Shown one piece after another: positions 6,603-11,300 of a DNA stretch of 11,300 bases. The translations under genes and the position numbers were made by a program. Position 1 is the first letter of the stretch. Each line of letters opens with the position of its first letter. The notes under the pieces are model-generated. The model ran no database searches, was not told the origin of the DNA, and saw only the letters and a list, made by a program, of their open reading frames with translations. The DNA is from Helicobacteraceae bacterium (GTDB lineage: Bacteria > Campylobacterota > Campylobacteria > Campylobacterales > SZUA-545): NCBI GenBank assembly GCA_031282285.1, contig JAITEA010000163.1, forward strand, positions 1 to 11,300. Reading direction: 5' to 3'.

Positions 6603-6611
6603 ACTATATCA
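6603..6611 (-). promoter_or_regulatory. Putative nuo operon promoter (extended -10)
   Basis: Minus-strand TGATATAGT, an extended -10 of the TGn-TATAAT type, in an AT-rich stretch. Transcription would start near 6596 and give a leader of about 27 bases before nuoA. No good -35 box is seen, which is tolerable for an extended -10. It lies about 40 bases from the -35 of the divergent hsrA promoter. Confidence 0.5.
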
Positions 6612-6649
6612 GAAATATGGTTTAATTTTAATATTGCCCGCCCTTAATC

Positions 6650-6678
6650 TTGCATAACTTTCAAAAAATCTATATAAT
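6650..6678 (+). promoter_or_regulatory. Sigma-70 promoter of hsrA
   Basis: TTGCAT (6650-6655), a 17-base spacer and a perfect TATAAT (6673-6678). The expected transcription start is near 6685, leaving about 33 bases before the GTG start. It is the clearest promoter in the window. Confidence 0.7.
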
Positions 6679-6717
6679 GATAAGAAATTTTTAATAATTC
6701 GCGCTAGGAACCAGCCC

Positions 6718-7437
6718 GTGAAGTCTCTGCTTATCTTGTCCTCGTCGGAAACATACCGGCGCGTTCTCGCCGACAAACTGCGCGGATCGCGCCACAGCGC
6801 CGTCGCCGCGCAAACGCTGGAGGAGGCTGAGGAGGCGCGCAGAAAGGAGTCGATCGACCTGATCGTCTCCGATTGGCATATCGTCGAGCCGACTATCGCC
6901 ACGCTCGCGCTCGCGCTAAAAAGGGGGACCAGACAGGTTTCCTTGATCGCGATCTCCGAAAACCCAAGCAAAGAGGAGCTGATCGACGCGCTCAACAAAG
7001 GCGCGGACGACTACTGCCAGACGCCCTTTATCGACGGCGAGCTTGATCTATCGCTACTTAGGTTGCTGGAGGCGAGGATCGAGGCGAGGCTTCGTTTTGG
7101 CGGTACCAATGTGATCGACGCGGGCGAGCTGGTTATCGATCCCGACGAGGAAAAGATATACTACCTGCAAAGGGAGATCGAGCTAAAGGGCAAGCCGTTC
7201 GAGGTGCTGACGCATCTGGCGAGAAACCGCGATCAGATTATCAGCAAAGAGCAGCTTTTGGACGCGATCTGGGAGGAACCGGAGCTGGTTACGCCCAATG
7301 TGATCGAGGTTGCGATCAATCAGATTCGCCAAAAAATGGACAAACCGCTTGGCATCAACACCATCGAGACGGTCAGGCGGCGCGGCTATCGCTTCTGTTT
7401 TCCCAACTGTTCGGGTCAGACCATCACCGACAAATAG
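6718..7437 (+). CDS. hsrA: Atypical OmpR-family orphan response regulator, HsrA/CosR type
   Basis: A 239-residue DNA-binding regulator. The C-terminal winged helix (about 131-230) closely follows the Helicobacter HsrA (HP1043)/Campylobacter CosR sequence, with GKPFEVLTHLARNRDQI, SKEQLLDAIWEEPELVTPN and the wing ETVRRRGYRFCFP. The RIEARLRFGGTNVI linker is also typical. The N-terminal receiver (about 1-120) is degenerate: SSSE (8-11) replaces the acidic pair, and Thr102 in CQTPF stands for the invariant Lys. An Asp (Asp52) still sits at the usual phosphorylation position. In Helicobacter and Campylobacter this factor is essential, acts without phosphorylation and controls redox, stress and housekeeping genes. 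GTG start with AGGAA about 8 bases upstream. It diverges from nuoA, which suggests but does not prove control of nuo. Confidence 0.9.
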   Translation: MKSLLILSSSETYRRVLADKLRGSRHSAVAAQTLEEAEEARRKESIDLIVSDWHIVEPTIATLALALKRGTRQVSLIAISENPSKEELIDALNKGADDYCQTPFIDGELDLSLLRLLEARIEARLRFGGTNVIDAGELVIDPDEEKIYYLQREIELKGKPFEVLTHLARNRDQIISKEQLLDAIWEEPELVTPNVIEVAINQIRQKMDKPLGINTIETVRRRGYRFCFPNCSGQTITDK

Positions 7438-7486
7438 CGCGCCGTATTTAGCCCGCGCGGCGTAAAATGGCGGCGCGTTTTATTTT
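7438..7486 (+). terminator. Probable Rho-independent terminator of hsrA
   Basis: CGCGCCG (7438-7444) pairs with CGGCGCG (7471-7477) and is followed by TTTTATTTT (7478-7486). The loop is long (26 bases) and contains an alternative internal stem. The T-run ends directly at the ribosome site of the next gene, so it may instead act as an attenuator before the small membrane protein. Confidence 0.55.
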
Positions 7487-7498
7487 AAGGAGGATTAT

Positions 7499-7690
7499 AT
7501 GAGGCTTAGCGCGCCTTCAAAGATTGTGTTTTTGATTTCGCTTATCGTAGCGATTTTGTCTGTGGCAAGCCACATTGTAGGATTGGTCGGCGGATCGCTG
7601 ACGATTCCGTTTTTTACGGCGCACGCCTATCTGTGTTTAGGGATCGCCTATCTTGTTTTGCTGCTGGGCGTAACTATCAGAGGGCTTTAA
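7499..7690 (+). CDS. Small two-helix membrane protein of unknown function
   Basis: A 63-residue very hydrophobic protein. Two membrane helices are evident, about 9-30 (IVFLISLIVAILSV and following) and about 42-60 (AYLCLGIAYLVLLLG), joined by a short GGSLTIPFFTAHA turn. Charges sit at both ends (MRLSAPSK and IRGL). A near-perfect AAGGAGG ribosome site lies 5 bases before the ATG, which strongly supports that it is translated. It resembles small membrane proteins with an LPSK-like start and an IPF turn found in various proteobacteria; their role is not known to me. It lies between hsrA and the DUF945-like gene on the same strand, 28 bases before the latter. Confidence 0.8.
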   Translation: MRLSAPSKIVFLISLIVAILSVASHIVGLVGGSLTIPFFTAHAYLCLGIAYLVLLLGVTIRGL

Positions 7691-7718
7691 CGCGAACGAA
7701 ATAAGAAAGCGGTTTAAT

Positions 7719-9008
7719 ATGAAGAGGTTTTTTATCGTCGCGATCGCGGTAATCGGCGTTGTTATAGCGTTTGCGCCGTTTGCCGGCGGTTACGCGGCGA
7801 TAAGCTACTACGACGAAGAGGGCGCCAACAGGTGGCTGGAAGAGCGCGAGGCGCCCATCAAAGTAACGATCGAGGAGATCGAGCGCGGCGTATTTGGCGG
7901 CGTTCGGAAAATCGGGATCGTGGATAACGGCAAAACGCAACTATTCGTCGAGCAAAGTTATAAGTTCGGATGGTTTTTTACGGATCGTTTTCCTTATATC
8001 GCGATCGTAAAAACCTCCGATCTGGCGCCTTTTAGCGACGATAACGCGTCAAATACAAACGAAACGCGCGGCGCCGCAAAAACGACAATTAGCGGAAACG
8101 CCTATATGCTGCCGCTTGTCGGGGTTAATCTTGACTATACTATGAACGCGCCGGACGAATTGGACGCGGACTTTGCCTTCGCGCCGCCGCGGATAAAAGC
8201 GTCGCATAACTTTATCTCGCGATCTTACGATTTCGCGTTTTTGTTTCCTTCTATCTCGTATCATTCCAGCAAAGACGGCTCGACGCTTAGCGTGGAAGAC
8301 GCCGTCCTAAGCGCGAACGGTTATCTGCCGCAATCGATCCTATCCGACTTTACGATCAAATTTGAGATCAAATCGGCGGCGATCGCCGAGCAAAACAAGG
8401 AGCTGGCGCGGCTGTTTGACTATTTTTCGGAGCTTAGCGTAGAAAGCGACGATAAACAAAGAAACATAAACGCAAAAATAGGCGCGAAACAATTCAAACT
8501 TACGCTAAGCGACGGCAAGATCGAGGTATTTAACGATCCTAGCGCGTCGCTTACCTTTGGCGCGCTTGACTCCGCGCTGATTAAAAGTTTTGAAAATCGG
8601 CTAAAAAAGCTTAAACTCGACGAAGATTTACCTAAAGCCTATATCGCCAATATGAGCGATAATCTGTTTGATAAAGGCGCGATCTTAAGCGTGAAAGGCG
8701 AGTTTCACAGACTCGGCAAACCTTTTATGGCGCGCGGCAGTTTCAAGACAAACGAGGCGATCAAAAAACCGGATTTAACAAAAATAATCGTCGATGTAGA
8801 ACTGGAGTTTGATTTAGAGGCGATAACGGATCTGCCCAACCCAAAAGCGCTCGCCGATTTCGACGATCTAAAGCAAAAAGGCGTACTTATCGAGCGCGAC
8901 AACGGCTTGCTCTACGCGCGCTTTCACTACGAAAACTCGACTTTTACCATCAACGGCAAACAGCCTAAAGAGTACGGCGAGGATTTCGCCCGACAATTTG
9001 GCTTCTAA
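7719..9008 (+). CDS. DUF945/YdgA-like envelope protein
   Basis: A 429-residue protein with an uncleaved-looking N-terminal membrane helix (about 4-28, FFIVAIAVIGVVIAFAPF) followed by a large domain expected in the periplasm. The layout agrees with the YdgA/DUF945 family: an early EEIERGVFGGVRKI segment, a beta-rich middle, and near the C-terminus LKQKGVLIERDNGLLYARF followed by STFTINGKQP. In other members this last region reads like a repeated 'gy-v-dg-y...l-vNG' motif. E. coli YdgA is an inner-membrane protein of unclear function. The ribosome site before ATG 7719 is weak (AAGAAAG). The stop overlaps by 2 bases the stop of the decayed gene on the other strand. The family call is by pattern only. 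Confidence 0.65.
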   Translation: MKRFFIVAIAVIGVVIAFAPFAGGYAAISYYDEEGANRWLEEREAPIKVTIEEIERGVFGGVRKIGIVDNGKTQLFVEQSYKFGWFFTDRFPYIAIVKTSDLAPFSDDNASNTNETRGAAKTTISGNAYMLPLVGVNLDYTMNAPDELDADFAFAPPRIKASHNFISRSYDFAFLFPSISYHSSKDGSTLSVEDAVLSANGYLPQSILSDFTIKFEIKSAAIAEQNKELARLFDYFSELSVESDDKQRNINAKIGAKQFKLTLSDGKIEVFNDPSASLTFGALDSALIKSFENRLKKLKLDEDLPKAYIANMSDNLFDKGAILSVKGEFHRLGKPFMARGSFKTNEAIKKPDLTKIIVDVELEFDLEAITDLPNPKALADFDDLKQKGVLIERDNGLLYARFHYENSTFTINGKQPKEYGEDFARQFGF

Positions 9009-9308
9009 CTCCCCTTCCCCTCCCCTCTTTCACTCAACTTTAGCGCCCGCTCTAAAGCGCCGTTTGCGCGATTGGGTTGATCGCTACGCGCGGTTGAGAG
9101 CGTGGCGATTAGATTGTTTTCTTATTCGACAGTCGTTATAGAGTCAAATAACGCTTTATATAAGATAGCGTTCAAGCGTAATTGTTTGTTCGTTAGCAAA
9201 ATAGAAATAGGTTTTGAGCAGAAACGCGGGATAGATAAGATTGACGATTCATAACACGCAAAATATCAGCGCCAATATCAACGGCTTTTTATGTTTACTT
9301 AATTTCAC
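9005..9308 (-). pseudogene. Decayed small gene downstream of lpxB (two nonsense codons and one frameshift)
   Basis: A GTG at 9306-9308 with GAGAGG 7 bases upstream begins a protein-like frame, 26 bases after the lpxB stop. It reads VKLSKHKKPLILALIFCVL, then TGA (9249-9251, a one-base change from Trp TGG), then IVNLIYPAFLLKTYFYF and ANEQTITLERYLI, then TAA at 9156-9158. Shifting one base there continues KALFDSITTVE, a TAA, then ENNLIATLSTARSDQPN and RANGALERALKLSERG, to TAG at 9005-9007. The intact gene would encode about 100 residues: a basic start, one or two hydrophobic helices and a polar tail. I do not recognise the family. It is the only content of the otherwise geneless 9009-9334. Chance hydrophobic reading is possible, but the start context and the good frame on both sides of each lesion argue against it. 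Confidence 0.55.
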
Positions 9309-9334
9309 CGCGCAACCTCTCGTCAAAAGCTAGT

Positions 9335-10375
9335 TTAAGCGGCGGCTGCAAGCCTGCGGATAAGATCGGCTATATGCGTTTCGCGTCCGCTTAGCATATG
9401 CCTTAGCTCGATCGATCGGGTTAAAAACTCTTGCGCGTTTGCCTCTTTTGCGCTTTCAAGCAACGCCTCGGCAGTGCATTCGTTTTGCAATAGTTCAGGG
9501 TGCATATGCGGACGGCTGGCGAAGTGAAAAATAAGGTTAGACAAACCCACAAACGGCAACTTCACAAAACGCTTAGCGATCGCAAAGTCGATCGCCTTGG
9601 CGCGATAGGCTAAAACAAAAGGCGTTCCGATCAGCGCGGTTTCTAGCGTCGCCGTGCCGGAGCAGACAAAAGCGAACTTGGCTTTGAGCAGCGCGGAATG
9701 CGCGCTAGAGGCGATCGTAAAGCCCTCCAGATCGCCGTAAAGCTCCGCGATCTTTTGCGCGTCAAAATGCGATGGAACGACAAGCAGTTTTTCGCCGTTT
9801 AGCGCTTTTGCCGCCGCTTTGAAAATCGGAAAAAGCCGTTTAATCTCTCCCTCTCGCGATCCGGGTAAAAAGGCGTAAATTTCGTCGTCGGTTACGCTCT
9901 CTTTGAACCGCTCGATCTCCTCCATCAGCGGATGCCCCACATAGGAGCAGTTTGCCCACCACGATTTTTCAAACGGCAAAATAGCCGCCCGCGCGTCGGT
10001 AACGCCCTGAACGACCTCGACGCGCCCCGCTTTCCACGCCCACACCTGCGGCAGCACATAGTAGATAATTTTCAGCTTCGGCAGCGCTTTTTTTAGCGCT
10101 TTGGCGAGCGGGATATTAAAAGCGGGCGAATCAATCAGCAGCGCCAGATCGCAATCTTTTGCCGCCGCGACCATCGATTTCAGCGTTCTGCGCGCCAGCG
10201 GGATTTTGCCCGCCGCCTCGATAAAGCCCATCGCGCCAAACGCCTTGCTTTCCACGATCGGCTCGCCGTACTCGCGGTCAAAAACGCCGACTCGAGGCAT
10301 ATCGCCAAGCCTCGCGAAGATAGGTTTCAGATGCAGATTCGCCGACGGTTCCAAAGCGCTGATCAAAAGTTTCAT
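9335..10375 (-). CDS. lpxB: Lipid-A-disaccharide synthase
   Basis: A 346-residue GT19 glycosyltransferase. It joins UDP-2,3-diacylglucosamine to lipid X to make lipid A disaccharide 1-phosphate on the cytoplasmic face of the inner membrane (Raetz pathway). Motifs in order: SALEPSANLHLK at the N-terminus (in place of the SGEASGD of enterics, as I recall for Campylobacterota), YYVLPQVWAWK (105-115), YVGHP (145-149), LPGSREGE (170-177) with the UDP-sugar contact GSR, and CSGTATLETAL (238-248). I start it at ATG 10373-10375, which has AAGGA 5 bases upstream. A TTG five codons earlier is possible but has no ribosome site. Length is slightly below the 380 of E. coli and normal for this group. A MBL-fold gene lies upstream on the same strand, about 200 bases away. 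Confidence 0.95.
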   Translation of the reverse strand: MKLLISALEPSANLHLKPIFARLGDMPRVGVFDREYGEPIVESKAFGAMGFIEAAGKIPLARRTLKSMVAAAKDCDLALLIDSPAFNIPLAKALKKALPKLKIIYYVLPQVWAWKAGRVEVVQGVTDARAAILPFEKSWWANCSYVGHPLMEEIERFKESVTDDEIYAFLPGSREGEIKRLFPIFKAAAKALNGEKLLVVPSHFDAQKIAELYGDLEGFTIASSAHSALLKAKFAFVCSGTATLETALIGTPFVLAYRAKAIDFAIAKRFVKLPFVGLSNLIFHFASRPHMHPELLQNECTAEALLESAKEANAQEFLTRSIELRHMLSGRETHIADLIRRLAAAA

Positions 10376-10400
10376 AGTTTTCCTTTTCAAAACAAACGCG

Positions 10401-10406
10401 ATTGTA
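10401..10406 (-). promoter_or_regulatory. Possible -10 element before lpxB
   Basis: Minus-strand TACAAT with a predicted start near 10394, about 19 bases before the lpxB ATG. There is no convincing -35. The rest of 10407-10577 holds only short GC palindromes such as AGCGCGCT, and no gene I can support. Confidence 0.3.
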
Positions 10407-10577
10407 GCGTCAGCGCGCTAAGGCGGCGGGCGTAACTAAAAGCGCGCTCAAAAATTGCGCGACGCGATCGCCGGAGACGGATTGACGCCTTTTTGCCGTG
10501 CGCGTTCTTGCGAAACGGGCGCAAATTAAAACGATATTTCGCTCGCTGGCGCGGACAATCGCTATATAGACAAACGG

Positions 10578-11300
10578 TTATTCGATAGCTTCCCACCAAC
10601 GCGAAGTATTGGTTTCGCCCAAGATAAGTTTTTCGCCCATCAGCGGCGTTAATAAAACTATATCGCCTTCCTCGTCGGCAAGGCGCGCGATCATCGTTAT
10701 CGACTCTTTCCAAGGATGCAAAGCCAGATCGAAAACCCCCCAATGAACGGGCACAAACGAAGAGGCGTTTATATCCCTGTAAGCGCGCATAACCTCTTGC
10801 GGAAACATATGCGTTTTAGGCCAGCCCGGGTTCCAGCCGTCTATCTCGATAAAAGCGAGATCAAAACCGCCGTATTTTTTGCCGATATCCGCGTAGTGCG
10901 CTCCATATCCAGAATCGCCGCTGATAAAAACTTTGCCGCTTTCGCTTAAAAGCGCGTAACTTGCCCAGAGCGTTTGAGATCGCGAGCCAAATGTGCGCCC
11001 GCCGTAATGGATCGTTCTATCCGCCGAGATTGTCAAAGCGCCGATCGTAATATTTTCGTCCCAGCCAAGTTCGGTTATTTTATCCGCCGCGACTCCCCAG
11101 CTTGCCAGATGCGCCCCGACGCCAAGCGGCGCTACGAAACGATCGACTTTGTCTTTGATCGCGCGAATCGTCGCATATTCGAGATGATCGTAGTGATCGT
11201 GCGTGATTAACGCTATATCGATCGGCGGCAGATCGTTAGCGCTTAGCGGCGGCGGCGTAAAACGGCGCGCCACAAACGCGATCGGCGACGCGACGCCAAA
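10578..11300 (-). CDS. Metallo-beta-lactamase-fold hydrolase, UlaG/NAPE-PLD-like, 5' end outside window
   Basis: The frame is open from the right edge to TAA 10578-10580, 240 codons. A GTG at 11271-11273 can serve as a start, but the sequence before it (FGVASPIAF) continues the family pattern in which a S-P-F stretch precedes the P-P-L-P-P-I-D strand, so the true start lies beyond 11300. Counting from that Val codon as 1, metal ligands are His25, His27, Asp29 and His30 (THDHYDHL), His89, Asp120 (SGDSGYG) and His177 (PVHWGVF). GWNPGW (146-151) and THMFPQE (154-160) match COG2220 proteins related to N-acylphosphatidylethanolamine phospholipase D. A di-zinc hydrolase acting on a phosphodiester, lactone or lipid is likely; the substrate is unknown. 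Proximity to lpxB hints at envelope lipid work, but only weakly. Confidence 0.85.
   Translation of the reverse strand, partial: FGVASPIAFVARRFTPPPLSANDLPPIDIALITHDHYDHLEYATIRAIKDKVDRFVAPLGVGAHLASWGVAADKITELGWDENITIGALTISADRTIHYGGRTFGSRSQTLWASYALLSESGKVFISGDSGYGAHYADIGKKYGGFDLAFIEIDGWNPGWPKTHMFPQEVMRAYRDINASSFVPVHWGVFDLALHPWKESITMIARLADEEGDIVLLTPLMGEKLILGETNTSRWWEAIE

Noticed and set aside
9036..9137. Plus-strand frame reading LKRRLRDWVDRYARLRAWRLD
   Set aside because: No start codon or ribosome site after the DUF945-like stop, and the minus-strand decayed gene explains the open frame better.
10387..10743. 118-residue minus-strand frame between lpxB and the MBL-fold gene
   Set aside because: Its first half is a shadow of the MBL-fold gene in another frame and its second half is arginine-rich with no motif or ribosome site.

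Overview
The window most likely comes from a member of the Campylobacterota (Epsilonproteobacteria) with an unusually GC-rich genome. Three things point there: an HsrA/CosR-type orphan response regulator, a complex I operon in which NuoE and NuoF are replaced by a short NuoE-like protein and a NuoF-like protein without an NADH module, and an LpxB with the N-terminus SALEPSANLHL. I assign it from recognised protein sequence alone; no search was run.

Layout. Positions 1-143 hold the C-terminal end of a UvrD/Rep-type helicase (+). Positions 144-1419 have no convincing protein gene. They hold a small CRISPR array (381-808), probably transcribed on the minus strand from an AT-rich leader at 809-1030, without cas genes in view. 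Two inward-facing blocks of C/G-tract extragenic repeats flank it and share a 34-bp inverted repeat with one mismatch. Positions 1420-6569 (-) carry a tightly packed nuoA-nuoB-nuoC-nuoD-nuoE-like-nuoF-like operon. It ends after the nuoF-like gene, and nuoG to nuoN are not in the window.

Divergent from nuoA is hsrA (+, 6718-7437), with a good sigma-70 promoter. It is followed by a probable terminator, a 63-residue two-helix membrane protein and a DUF945/YdgA-like envelope protein. Converging on that gene are a previously uncounted decayed gene (9005-9308, -), lpxB (9335-10375, -) and, entering from the right edge, a metallo-beta-lactamase-fold hydrolase of the UlaG/NAPE-PLD type (10578-11300, -, 5' end missing).

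How the genes fit together. The nuo genes make the peripheral arm of complex I plus NuoA. The NuoF-like subunit is a fusion of the NuoF iron-sulfur end with a GltD-type FAD/NAD(P)-binding oxidoreductase, so electrons probably do not enter through the classical NADH/FMN site. HsrA-type regulators act without phosphorylation in Helicobacter and Campylobacter, and the shared 148-bp intergenic region makes HsrA control of nuo a reasonable guess. The strongest points for a second look are the NuoF-GltD fusion with a missing cluster cysteine, the short nuo operon, the inverted repeats around the CRISPR array, and the decayed gene beside lpxB.
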